From the NCBI GenBank assembly GCA_963921825.1, contig OY997594.1:60559675-60623674 (forward strand): DNA of 64,000 bases, written 5' to 3'. Each line of letters begins with the position of its first letter. Positions within the stretch are counted from its first letter, which is position 1. Origin of the DNA: Erodium maritimum. Taxonomy: Eukaryota; Streptophyta; Magnoliopsida; Geraniales; Geraniaceae. Of the stretch, positions 33,463 through 44,817 are shown piece after piece. The notes under the pieces were generated by a model. That model searched no databases, had not been told where the DNA came from, and worked only from the letters and a program-made list of their open reading frames with translations. A program made the translations under genes and the position numbers.

Positions 33463-35173
33463 GACCACCCAGGGTATGTGCTTTCTATACAATTCTTGGG
33501 CGTCTTTTCTATTCGATACTAGGGCATCACATTTATTCATTTCTTATACCTTTGCTGATATGTTGGGACTAAGAGTAGAGCCCTTGAGTCGACCCTTGTG
33601 TCTTGACACCCCGGTTACGGGAGGTGTGGTTTTGAGTAGTGTGTGTCATGCATGTGAGATTAAAGTAGCTGACTGCCCTTTTCTTGGTGATCTTCTTTTA
33701 TTGAACATGACGGCATTTGATGTGATATTGGGGATGGACTGGCTTACGAGGTACCGGGCGTCGATCGACTGCTATCGGCGGCAGGTGACGATGGTATCGG
33801 GCGACACGATCGTCACTTGTGTCCTGGGAAGTAGGAGCGGAGTTCTCCTGTCAGCATTGACCGTGGGAGATGAGGTGGCGACCGTGCAGAGCAGAGAGTT
33901 TCCGCGAGTAGTAATTGAGTTTCCGGAGGTCTTTCCGGAGGAGTTGTCATGATTACCGCCAGTGCGCGAGGTTGAGTTCAGGATCGACCTGATACCGGGG
34001 ACGGCGCCGATATCGATGGCTCCGTACCGGTTTGCACCAGACGAGTTGGTTGAGTTGAAGCGACAACTCGATGAGCTTCGAGAGAATGGGTTTATCCGTC
34101 TGAGCACTTCACCGTGGAGAGCGCCCGCACTCTTCGTGAAGAAGAAGGGTGGAGCGTTGAGGATGTGTATCGACTACCGGAAGTTGAACCGGGTTACGGT
34201 GAAGAACCGTTACCCGATGCCGAGGATCGATGACTTGTTCGATCAGTTGAGAAGGGTGAAGTGTTTCTCGAAGATCGATCTGCGATCCGGATTCTACCAG
34301 CTACGAGTTCGGGAGGAGGATGTGGCGAAGACTGCCTTTTAGACACGATATGGTCACTATGAGTTTCTGGTGATGCCGTTCAGGCTGACGAACGCGCCTG
34401 CAGCGTTCATGGATCTGATGAACGGTATCTTCCGGCCGTACTTAGACCATTTTGTGGTGGTGTTCGTGGATGATATTTTGATCTACTCGTCGAGTGAGGA
34501 GGCGCACGTGGAGCATCTGAGGACAGTTCTGACTTTGTTGCGCACCCACCAGTTGTACGGCAACCTAGAGAAGTGCGAGTTTTGGCTCGCCGAGGTGAAA
34601 TTACTCGGAAACGTCGTGTATTGGGAGGGTATACTAGTCGATCGGCTAAGATCGACGCAGTTTCGAAGTGGGCATGGCCCACGAGTGTCTTTGAGATCTG
34701 TAGCTTCTTAGGGTTGGTAGGTTATTACCGGCGGTTCGTCCAGGATTTCTCACGCCTGGCCGCACCTATGACTACCCTGACGCGCAAGGGAGTCAAGTTT
34801 GTGTGGACTGAGTATTGTGAGCGTTCCTTTTCCGAGCTGAAGGCTCGTCTGACTACCGCCCCTGTTTTTATCGTGCCGGAGCGTGAGATCGGTTATGATG
34901 TTTATTGTGACGCGTCCGGTGAGGGACTGGGTTGTGTGTTGATGCAGTCAGGGAAGGTAGTTGCCTATGGCTCCAGGCAGTTGAAGACGCATGAGTGCTA
35001 CTACCCTACCCATGACTTGGAGCTGACAGCGGTCGTGTTCGCGCTGAAGAGTTGGCGACATTACTTGTATGGCGAGAGATTTCTGGTGTTCTCGGATCAC
35101 AAGAGTATCAAGTACATCTTCTCCCAGCGAGACCTGAACATGCGCCAGAGGCGGTGGATCGAGTTACTTGAGT
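33463..35173 (+). pseudogene. pol: Chromovirus pol part 1: protease, reverse transcriptase, RNase H (degraded)
   Basis: Protease: FDTRASHLF at about 33510, where the family has D-[S/T]-G-A; the Gly is Arg here, so the active-site loop is damaged; ILGMDWL follows. A TGA near 33949 separates it from the [37 protein letters not shown], then TAG near 34340, then [12 protein letters not shown] and the catalytic FVDDILIYS (about 34459-34485). A frameshift lies near 34640-34660. RNase H has [19 protein letters not shown] and [10 protein letters not shown], the three acidic positions intact. The segment ends at RRWIELLEL where another solo LTR inserted. The whole would copy element RNA into DNA in the particle; this copy cannot make an intact polyprotein. 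Confidence 0.9.
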
Positions 35174-36094
35174 TGTAAGACCCGCTCCCGGGCGAACCGG
35201 TGGCTTTTCAAACAAGTTTGACTTGCTACCGGAAAGTCAACCGATGACTCAAGAAGTCACTCGGGACTTTTCCGGAACCCAAACGACTTAGCCATCATCA
35301 CGGTTGGCTTAAGGGGAGAAATTCCTTTCGTTTGAGTATAATGTTGGAGGAAGTCAATTTTGGTCAAAACGAGACTTTTTATCGACTAAAAGCATTATTT
35401 TATTGTGCTGGAAATTATTTTGGAAAACTAAATAACCTACTTGGACACTTGTCCCTTTTTGGTTGGAAGGGAGAGAGGGGAGTGGTCTTGGACCATTATA
35501 CCCTCCCAAAAGCTTCTACAAGGGATTCTAGCTCAAGGGCTTTTAGTCATTTGATACATCTAGGTATTATTTGAGTTTGGAAGAGCAAAACCAACTCATT
35601 CCTTGTGGTGTAGCCGAAAATTGAAGGAGGAGCAAGGGAGAAGAGCTCCAATGGAGCTTTGAAGAAGAAACAAGGAAAAGGAGGCCACTTGAAGTCTTCC
35701 TCTAGCCATCCCTTCTCAAAATCCTTACCATCTTCTTCATCTCACTCTTCTAGAGGTAATGGAACTCTCTAATCCTCATTTCCCTTCATCTCGTTTCATG
35801 GGTTTTGGGTGAAATTGCTAGATGTTGTTGGGTTTGAGTAGAAATGGTGGGAGATGTTGTTGATAAGAAGCTTTGTGGTGTTTTTGTGAGAAATCCTTAG
35901 TTTGTTGGAGCTTTTAAGTTGGTTTTTATTTGATGAATCATTAGAAACTTGCTTATTTGTTGATTCCTACCATGGGTAGAGGAGTATTGAAGGATTTGGA
36001 CTGTTTTGGTAGTTGGAAGGGGTAAAATTTGGGGTTTGAAGTTGGTTTTTCGGAGAAAAGGAGCTGGAGGTTGAAGAAGGGCGAAACTGCCCTG

Positions 36095-36230
36095 GTGCGC
36101 CACGGATCCGTGACGGATACCGTGACGGGAAACGTCACGGCTCCGTGAGGGAGTCCGTGACGACACACGTCACGGCTCCGTGACGGTAACCGTGATGGTT
36201 GGCGTCACGGGTCCGTGACCAGGTCCGTGG
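36095..36230. repeat. TGACG palindrome cluster in solo LTR
   Basis: Six or so units such as GTCACGGCTCCGTGA and GTGACGGGAAACGTCACGG, arranged like the cluster in the chromovirus LTRs although the flanking DNA differs. Confidence 0.8.
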
Positions 36231-37462
36231 CCGAGCAGGATGGGGGTTTCTTTGAGGGTTTTTCACCTTGGTTGATCTTGGTTTTGAGATGAACTTTGGA
36301 AGGGCTTTGGGGGTCTTACTTGCTGTTAAGAGGAGTCTAATTATTGTTTCTTTGTGTCCAAGACTTTGAGGATCGAGCTAGAGGAGCAAAGATCACGCCG
36401 GGACCCGTGTGAAGAACGGAGCGGTGACCACCGGGCTTATCATCAGAGTGTTAAGAGGAAGACCTCGAGGTAGGGAAAGCCTTAACTCCTCGTTTATGAT
36501 GCTTAGTATGCATGTTAGGCTAATAAAATTGGAAAGGTCCTAGAAATGCCTATAGGATGCGAATAACTAGAATAATTGTCTTTATATTACTAATAATCGG
36601 AAGTGTCTAGTGGTGAATGATTAGGATGCCAATCACTAGTGTAACTCGCTTTCAATACTTGGGAATTGTTTTACTGGTAGAGCGGCCTTGGCAAAGCCCT
36701 CAGATTAGTTTCGTGTTAGGATCACATGCTTGGTTGTTTGGTTGCTTAGTGGATAGGCTAAAGAGTCTAATGGAACTAGTTGAATTGCATATTTGAATGC
36801 TCGATTGAAGGTTTTTATGATTGGTTGATTAAACTCCCGCTTGACTGTTGAATGTATTTGAATGATTGCTTGATTTACTTAAATGGTTACTTGGAGCATC
36901 GAGTATGACTGGTTGTACCGAGCGGTGCAATCAGGTGATCGATGCCCTGATGGGTCGTGACTGGTAAGTGAACGGTAAGTTGTGATTGTGTGATTCGTGT
37001 GCTTGATTATGTGATTCGTGTGCGGTGTATTGTGGTGAGACGGTGATGCGTGAGCTATGTGTGATAGTGGATTGGTGTTCATTGGGATTGGATTGCTTCG
37101 TGGTTCGGTTTGAGTGTGTTACTCAATTATTATCTGACTATTATTGAATTGCCCAAGTGTATGCTTCCTATGGGAGTAATACCTTGGTTCCCGAGGACAT
37201 AAAATCCTTTGGAGACGTTTCTGAGAATCCCGATAATAAGCGCCCCGAAGGGTTGTTTCCGGTCGCCTCAATGATATGCGTCTCCTCTGGATTTGAGGGA
37301 AAATCCGAGAGGACACATCATATGTGGATCGGAGGGTGGTGACTTCATGTGCCACGGCATTGGCTGGATTACCTATTACCCGTGTTTGTTAAGAACTATC
37401 TTGTTGACTTTGCTGTTGATTTTAGTGCGTTTAAAGTCCACCTTGTTATGGATTTTCCCTAC

Positions 37463-37476
37463 TGAGCGCAAGCTCA
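37463..37476 (+). other. Conserved TGAGC-GCAA-GCTCA hairpin
   Basis: Third member of the series, with GCAA in the loop, 28 bases before the acceptor-like TTTACAG. Confidence 0.6.
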
Positions 37477-37775
37477 CCCCTATGAGTTTATTGTTGTGTT
37501 TACAGGCTTGATTGAGGAGTAGAGGCTCGGGAGCTTCTTGGTGTGGGTGTCTGTAGAGACTTAGCTTTTATTTTATTTCTGTTTGGAACAAACCTCGTGG
37601 AGGATTATTATTACACCCCTGGAGGGTTATTTATGTTTTAAACCGAATTTTGTGGATTTGAGTTTCATATTGGAGTTTTTCAGGAACTTATTGTTGAGTT
37701 ATTGCCTTTTAAATCATTTATTACTAGTCATGCCTCGAGTCCGGGCAAGAACCGGATTTGGGGCGTGACATGAGT

Positions 37776-39272
37776 ACGTTTGGGCTTGAACTAAATGAGA
37801 TTGCTGATGGCGTGGCCATGTGCTCGTTAGTGGCTCAGCCCACACTAATTGCTCGAGTGTTAGAGGCGCAGGCTGAGAATGCCGAGACGGTAGAGCTCTG
37901 GGAGAGGATTGCCAGTGGTGTAGATGCAGAAGGCTGGGAACAGGGTACCGATCAGGGTTTACGGTACCGAGGAGGGTTGTTTGTGCCGCGTAGCTGTAGA
38001 GACGACGTGTTGAGAGAGTCTCATCACTCGCGTCTTGCGGTGCACCAGGGTGGTACTAAGATGTATCGGGATGTCAGGCGGCAGTTTTGGTGGAGCGGGA
38101 TGCGTAGAGCAGTTGCAGAGTTCGTCTCGAGGTGCCTTACTTGTCAGCAAGTGAAGGTCGAGCATCAGCGTCCTGCTGGGTTGTTATAGCCACTGCTGAT
38201 CGCACAGTGGAAGTGGGAGCATGTCACGACGGACTTCGTGTGCGGCTTACCGAGATCGCCGAGAGGGCACCACGCAGTTTGGGTAGTGGTTGACCGACTG
38301 ACCAAGTCGGCGCACTTCTTAGCCATGAGGATGACCGATATGGTCAACGCTCTGAGTCGTCTGTACATTCATGAGATTATCCGTCTCCACGTGGTCCCAG
38401 TGTCGGTAGTGTCCGATAGAGATCCTCGTTTTACTTCCAGGTTTTGGGAGAGTTTACAGAGAGCACTAGGGACCGAGGTTCTGCTCAGGACAGCGTACCA
38501 CCCTCAGACAGACGGTCAGTCAGAGCGCACGATTCAGATTCTGGAGGATATGCTACTGGCCTGTGTGTTGGACTTTAGAGGGTCATGGGAGGACCACTTA
38601 GCGTTGGCCGAGTTCGCCTACAACAACAACTTCCCGGTCAATATTGGGATGGCACCGTTCGAAGCGTTGTATGGTAGACCGTGTCGATCGCTCGTATGTT
38701 GGGCAGAAGTGGGAGATAGGAGTTTACTTGGTCCGGATCTTGTCCGAGAGACAACCGAGAAGGTCGCGTTGATTCGGGAGCGGTTGAGGACCGCGCAGAG
38801 TCTACAGAATAGTTATGCTGATAGACGGCATCGACCTCTCGAGTTTGCAGTCGGTGATCATGTATTCCTGAAGGTGAGCCCGAAGAAGGGGCTAGTGCGG
38901 TTCAACCGCGGCGGAGGCAAGTTTGCCCCGCGGTACATTAGACCTTTTGAGGTGTTAGGCAGAGTGGGAGTCGTTTCTTACCGTCTTGCATTGCCACCGC
39001 AGCTTGGGAATGTCCATAACGTCCTCCCAGTTTCCCAACTACGGAAGTACACGGCGGACCCCTCCCACGTCATTCAGTGGACAGACATCGAGATAACTGA
39101 GGATGTTTTGGTATGAGGAGCAGCTGGTCAGGATCTTAGATACGCGGGAGCAGGTCTTGCGTGGCAAGACTATCCGACTGGTCCGGGTGTAGTAGAGGCA
39201 CCACGAAGTAGAGTCGACCTAGGAGCGCGAGGATGAGGTTCGTGCGAAGTACCCCAGCCTATTCGACCCTTG
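37776..39272 (+). pseudogene. pol: Chromovirus pol part 2: integrase and chromodomain (degraded)
   Basis: The HHCC zinc region is visible as HHSRLAVHQGG and CLTCQQVK (about 38025-38160), the catalytic core as DFVCGLPRSP, VVDRLTKSAHF, SDRDPRF (second Asp) and HPQTDGQSERT (Glu; about 38500-38530), then EFAYNNN and APFEALYGRPCRS and the GPY/F-type PRYIRPFEVL. A stop lies at 38187. Near 39110 the frame shifts, and the next frame reads YEEQLVRILDTREQVLRGK and, after stops, RAKYPSLFDP, which is a chromodomain-like tail that in this group guides insertion to heterochromatin. The stretch that usually links RNase H to integrase (YHPGKANVVADALSR-type) is missing at the junction with the solo LTR. Confidence 0.88.
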
Positions 39273-39310
39273 AGGTGCGTTCGTTTTAAATTTCGCGAAC
39301 GAAATTTCTT

Positions 39311-39323
39311 GAAGGGGGTAGAT
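39311..39323 (+). other. Polypurine tract
   Basis: GAAGGGGGTAGAT ends directly at the 3' LTR and would prime plus-strand synthesis. Confidence 0.75.
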
Positions 39324-41744
39324 TGTAAGAAACGCCCCTGGTCGACCCCGGTCGAACCGGTAAAATTTGGAAAAGTTGACTTTCCGCCGGAAATGTCAAC
39401 CGATGACTCCGAGAGTCATTCGAGACCTTTCCGGGACCCAAAAAGCTTAACCATCATTACGGTTAGCTTAGTTGGATCGTTTTCTTTCTAATGACCACTT
39501 TTGCGAAAAAGTCAAACGTGGGTCAAACGGGGTCAAATTAGAGGCTAAATCGGATTAATTTAAATGGTCAGAATTAATTAAAGGTAAAGGTGGTCCCCCA
39601 CATGGACACTTGTCCATGATGTCTTGGAGGAGAAGAAAATGGTCTATAAAGACCCATTTACCCTCATTTTGGGCCTAAACAAAGAAGTGGACACAATGGG
39701 CAAACTAGACTTTTTTCCTTTTAGGTTAAATGCCAAATTGGGAGCAACAATTCAGCTCATATTGTGTCTTGGCCGAAAATCACAAGGAGAGAAGAGAGAG
39801 TGGAGCTCCATAGCTTGAAGAAGAAGAAAGGGAGGAAAAAAGAGATCTTTGCTTGTTTTCTTTACCAAAAGGTTTCAATCCCTCTAGGTTTCTCATCCTT
39901 TCTTCATTCCCCAAGGTAATCCCTAAATCTAAACTCATTTTGATGAATTTTGAGTTATGGGTTTGATAAAAAAAGCATGAACTAGGTTGGGTTTCTATGG
40001 GTTTGAGATTTTTGGTGTTAAAAGCTTGATTTATGAAGAGAAAGTGGACGATTTGGGTGGAAATCATTTGGGTTTTTATTGTTTTGATGAAACCCATGAT
40101 GGGTCTTGGAGTATTGAGGTTTATGGGACTGATTTTGGAGGTTTTGGAGGTTAAAAATGGAGTTTTGAGGGATTGAATCCGTGGAGAAGAAGCTGGAGGA
40201 AGAAGAATGACGGAACTGTCAGACCCGTCACGGATCCGTGACGGGAACCGTGACGGAGCACGTCACGGTTCCGTGACGTCACCCGTGACGGGAAACATCA
40301 CGGTTTCGTGACCCGAACCGTCACGGAGTCCGTCAAGGCTCCGTGACCCGAACCGTGATGGATCAGAATTTGGCCTTTTGGGCCCATTTTAGTCGTTTTC
40401 GGGTAATTAGGAACGTTATCTATAACCGAGCCTATTAGGGGTTAATTTGGGATGTTTTCTCTTTAATCCGCCCTTGAATTACTATTCATTCTCGTATTAC
40501 TTTTAATATTCGACGTTGTTCCCGAGCACGGCGGAGGAGGCTACTAGGCGACTCGTGTTGGCTTGCGTTTGGATAGCGATTGAGGTAGGGAAAAGTAGCG
40601 AATGCCGGTTTAATTGCGGAAAGTTACTAGTATGCATATAGGTTATGAACAATCGATATAATATAGAATCGTATGTAGGATGTGAATAACTAGCATAGTC
40701 ATATAAAGATACCACTCGTGGGCCAGGTCGTGCTCGTAAGTGTGAGAATTGTTGTGCTGTAGTATGACTTGTGGGTCCCTGGTGGACTCGTAGAATTGCG
40801 TTATGGTTGTGTTTGTTGTGACTAGTAGCATGTACTGTTGATCTGTGGTATGTTCGTTGTTGAATCAAGGACCATGATATGCTATGAGAACGTGGTAAAT
40901 GTTAGTGTGAATTATCACCTTGTGATATGGTCGGGCGATTGATAGACCAATGTGATGGGTTCGGTAAGATTGTTCGGTGTGGTATGTCGGTGTGATATGT
41001 TCGAACGTGATATGCTTGAGGATGTTGTTCTGGTCCGATATCGTGACTGATGCTGTGCCAGTTCTGGCACGATATGTTCCGAGGCGGTGTGTTCCGGTAT
41101 AATATCTATATCGATGGATGGTTCCGATATAGATATCTAGACCGAGGCTTCCGGTATGATATATATACCGTGGAGAATTCCGGTATAGGATACCCAGGCC
41201 GAGGATTAGTTCTGGTGCGATACATGTGCTGCATGTGCGATTACGATACAGGGGATCTAGAGCCGAGGAGGGTTTTCCAGAGCAATGTTTATACCGTACC
41301 CGGGATGGTACGTGTGATGTGATTGTACCCCGTGCTACGTGAAGATATACCCGACTGACGGAGGATTCCGTTCCGCTATATTATGAGTTGTACCCCGATG
41401 CTGTGTTCCGGGAAGATGTCCAGGCCGATGTCGAGTTCGGAATACGTGATAAGTCGGGCTTTAGAGGCTGGTGCATTTTTCTGGAATACCATAGGTGGCA
41501 GTGATTGCTAATGATATTACTCTGTATGTTGACCTGTGATTGCTTATGCGTGTTATGTGATCTTCAGTGAATCTGAAATACAGTTATACCTGAGTTCTGT
41601 GTATTGTCGAGCATTTGACTCTTATTATCAGGAATTTTGACGTTGAACCATTGTTGGAGCTTATTTCATTTAAACTTACTTTATTTATGATTATATTTTA
41701 GTTCACGTCTCGAGTCCGGTCAAAACCGGATTTGGGGCGTGACA
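39324..41744 (+). repeat. 3' LTR of the chromovirus
   Basis: 2421 bp, very similar to the 5' LTR. Its TATA box is intact (CTATAAAG at 39644-39651). The TGACG palindrome cluster is at 40215-40362 and the donor-like GAG|GTAGGG at 40585. The segment that would hold the CGTGCGA palindrome, hairpins and acceptor-like site is missing: GTATTGTCG at 41601-41609 joins straight to AGCATTTGACTC, a 336 bp deletion relative to the 5' LTR with TCG at both breakpoints. Confidence 0.92.
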
Positions 41745-41749
41745 ATTGG

Positions 41750-42704
41750 GAGACGATCGTGGAAGACTTGGGAGAATGTGTGGACATCCTGTGTGAATAG
41801 TGGGGGTTCTATTGGGTAGGAGCGGTCAAGGTGCAATTTTGGCATACCCTGGACTGTCCTTTGCGCCGCTCTCTACTGTTTAGGTTCCATAAATTTCATA
41901 ACTCGGTTTGGGTCTCCCTAACCTACACCAAACTGCATAATTTCATCTTTAATTGCGGTAGGAATGGACATGGAGCCCGAGAGTGTTACCGAGAGCTTTC
42001 GGGAGTCCCTCGGTTTGACACCTCTCTTTTGGAATTCAAATAAGATACGCATGGACATAATTATGCTACTGAATGGGAGGCTTATCCCAAATCACCCATT
42101 CCGCTAGGTTTCTCATCTTTGACCCCGAATATTGTACCTATGGACCCCTTACCTCGGGGAAGGGGACCAATCGTAACCTCGAACATTGTACCTAACCCAT
42201 GGGGTACAGTGGATGGGACTAGGGAGCCACTTTGGACCACTCAGGTGGTAGGTCAATCCTCGTTGAGTATGTCGACCGGAACTTCATGGATTGTACCATC
42301 CGCGACGTTGGGCACGAAGAGAGGGTCAGTTGGTGAACCCCAATAAGACCAGGCGAGGGCTGAAAAGAAACATCGCCAAAAGAAATGATAACTACCCTAG
42401 GCCTCAGGGACCATAACTAGGAGGGTTCCCTGGTGCAAGCCTGTTTTCTACTTGGTACTATTGAGATCAGGTTCTATCGCACTCCTCACGATAAGAAGAC
42501 TCTCCTTATGGGAGCAAGCAGTGTTTAGGAACTATCTTGAGCGGTTCTCGATAGTACTGGATTTTTGTTTTATTACTGTTTTAAGAAAGCTGCTATGTGG
42601 CACCGACAATTTGTCATAGGCTTTGTGGAAAAGGACCTTTCGAGGGGCATGTCTTTGTACTGAATCTTTTTCTCTATTTTAATCAAAGAAGTACATTTCG
42701 CTAA
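41750..42704 (+). pseudogene. LINE ORF1, right half, with zinc knuckle and 3' tail
   Basis: The reading continues from 25299 across the chromovirus: GETIVEDLGECVDIL, then VWVSLTYTKLHNFIFNCGRN and GHGARECYRE (about 41905-41990), a CCHC knuckle in the usual ORF1 context. A Pro-rich stretch follows, with a KKHRQKK-like basic end near 42370, and the untranslated tail ends with ATTTCGCTAAAAAAA at about 42695-42709. Again no ORF2 lies between ORF1 and tail. The tail is followed by the next LINE copy. Confidence 0.72.
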
Positions 42705-42721
42705 AAAAATTGAAACTTTTA

Positions 42722-44739
42722 TAACCATATAAATTGTAATAAAGACATATCTTAAATAAACTGACATTCGATTAGAAAGACTCTCCTGATTGAGGGTTCT
42801 TTTTTCACGCCTTCCTCCTCAATTACATTGTCTTTATCGACCAATGCAATGTCAATGTCCACATCCACCACCCATGCGCCTATACCTATTACACCAACTG
42901 CTGCATCCTCTATTGGTCACACATCCGAGCCTTGGAAGATTCCCCCACTACTACCAAAGAGCTTCGTAAAGCCGACCAGAACGAAGAAGAAACCCACTCG
43001 CCCCTCATCACTCCCTCTCCATTCACTTCCCGTCATCGTTTCGACCACGGTCACAACAGCCTTCTCCGTGGCTAGCCCTAAAAAAAATTCATGACTACTC
43101 TGACACCCCTACCACCCCGTCGGAATGGGACGATCGTGTCTGTCGATGCACCCACGCCATCGTAGTGTTCTCTGATTGAGGACCTCCTCTCCCTCCAAGA
43201 GGTCTTTGATGCACTGTCCATGGAGGCGGAGGAGGACCAAATCATTTCGGTCCCTTGAGATCCTATGACGGACCACCGTGAATCCCAAACGGTCTTCAAC
43301 CTCGTAGGCCGTCTATTCACATCCCTGAATTTTTATCTGGATAGCATGAAGGGTCTCATAATGAAGGTCTGGTACCATGACAACCTCATCATCAAGAATC
43401 TTGGGTGGGGGATATCGAGATTCTATTTCACCTCTCAAGTGAAAAAGGATCGGATCCTTCGGAGCGAGCCGTGGTCCTTTAAGCGATCACCCCTCATTTT
43501 GGAGGACATCCAACCACTGATCAATCTGACTACCCTCCTCAGACAGACTAACGACAACAACTATGTTTTAAGTGGACAAGGCTCTTGGAGGATTCGTGGA
43601 GGTCCAAATGGATGGCTCTATAATGGTTTGGGGAGGTACCCTCCAGGTATGCTTTTAGAAAGCGTTTGTTACCCCACTTCGCCAAACCATATGCATGCAC
43701 ATCGCGGGCCATGGGGCACCGGTTAGGGCTCGGCTGCACTATGAGTGCCTTCTATGCTTTTGCTTTCTCAATGCTACATGAACTCAGAGGAAACCGACGG
43801 ACGCCCCTTGGTTCCCCGGTTCGTCCTGTCATTGATGAAAGAGGAACCCCACAACCTATGCTAGGGGATCCGCAAGGATTGGCCGGACCTCATACGACCC
43901 CTGGCTCCTCCCCGTAGGTCGACTCGTCTTGATATCCAACCGATATTTGGACCACTACACCCGAGACCCTTTGCCCTGACACAAGATCTCCTACCTAACT
44001 CCCCAACGCACTTTTGGAGCTAGAAAAACGTGCCGCCTTTAGCCGAGCCACCAGCTCCAAGGGGACCGGGAGCCTGAACATTAGAGGTCGGGATAACATC
44101 TCCTGCCTAACCAGGATGCGTTCCTGTTTGGCTCGAGAAACTTGCAAGCATCGATGGAGAAAATCCCTACCCATCTGGGACAAGGAGGCAAGTTTGAACC
44201 TTGCCCATAGCACGACTCCGCCTCCACTCTTGCTTCTCATGCATATAGGAAGAGGAGTCCCCGATAGTGACAGCGAGTCTGAAGGACACATAGACGAGGT
44301 TTGCAAAGCACCCTTGTCGGGTCCAATGAGAAAATGGACGAGTTGTGGGGTGAGTCAGAGAAGGCACACCCCCTTCAACTCTGGATCAGGCACAACTCGA
44401 TCCCAAGCCTCCTCCTCTTCTTGGGGACATCCTTGGACGCCCGACATCATCCTCGCCTCCATCAAGGGTCTCCCCCGAGGGACCATTGTGTCATTTAGAC
44501 AAAACATGTCGTTTTGACTCGAGACAAGAAGAGTGAAAGCAGAGAGAATACCGCACAACCGTCGCTAAAAGGGTCCATCTCCTCCGAAATCACCTGGAAT
44601 AACCGAACATTATAGTCACAGAGTTAGTGTCATGCCTTTATATCCGGAACTATGTCTAACTCTTTGTTTCTTTGTTTTCCGCATCTTCGTAATGGTCTTG
44701 CTACCTTTTAATGAAATTGTGAATTTGTGCTGTATAAAG
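42722..44739 (+). mobile_element. LINE derivative (ORF1-only family), copy F, with target-site duplication
   Basis: A 17-base duplication AAAAATTGRAACTTTTA (one mismatch) lies at 42705-42721 and 44740-44756. Inside: a Ser/Thr/Pro-rich N-terminus from 42828, a DUF4283-like region from about 43265 with FNLVGRLF, MKVWYHDN, FYFTSQVKKDRILRSEPWSF, a Pro/Ser-rich C-terminal part (44014-44517), and an untranslated tail ending in TTTTAATGAAATTG...TATAAAG. Frameshifts break the ORF. No endonuclease or reverse transcriptase. It inserted in the 3' tail of the LINE that hosts the chromovirus. Confidence 0.75.
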
Positions 44740-44817
44740 AAAAATTGGAACTTTTAGATGAGTCACAGTAAATAATATTTTATTCACCTGAGTAACGGAA
44801 AGGGTCGTATGCCCATA

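Larger units (their letters stand above)
35174..37770 (+). mobile_element. Solo LTR of a second related chromovirus, nested in pol
   Basis: Starts TGTAAGACCCGC and ends AACCGGATTTGGGGCGTGAC plus A. Perfect 5 bp duplication TGAGT at 35169-35173 and 37771-37775. 2597 bp. It contains a TGACG palindrome cluster (36095-36230), donor-like GAG|GTAGGGAAAG (36470), hairpin TGAGC-GCAA-GCTCA (37463-37476) and acceptor-like TTTACAG (37505). No coding domain. Confidence 0.92.
25300..41744 (+). mobile_element. Ty3/gypsy chromovirus, Del/Tekay-like, with two nested solo LTRs
   Basis: Long LTRs (25300-28061 and 39324-41744) start TGTAAGAA and end GGGGCGTGACA. A perfect 5 bp duplication ATTGG flanks them (25295-25299; 41745-41749). 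A tRNA-Met primer site follows the 5' LTR and a purine tract precedes the 3' LTR. The order gag, protease, reverse transcriptase, RNase H, integrase, then a C-terminal chromodomain-like block places it among chromoviruses; the sequence motifs fit the Del/Tekay group best. Every reading frame has stops or frameshifts, and two solo LTRs of related elements interrupt it, so it is inactive. It inserted into a LINE ORF1. 16.4 kb in total; without the nested LTRs and their duplications about 10.7 kb. Confidence 0.93.

Noticed and set aside
41831-42043. CCHC zinc-finger host gene
   Set aside because: Zinc knuckle sits in a LINE ORF1 context that continues from 25299 across the chromovirus insertion.
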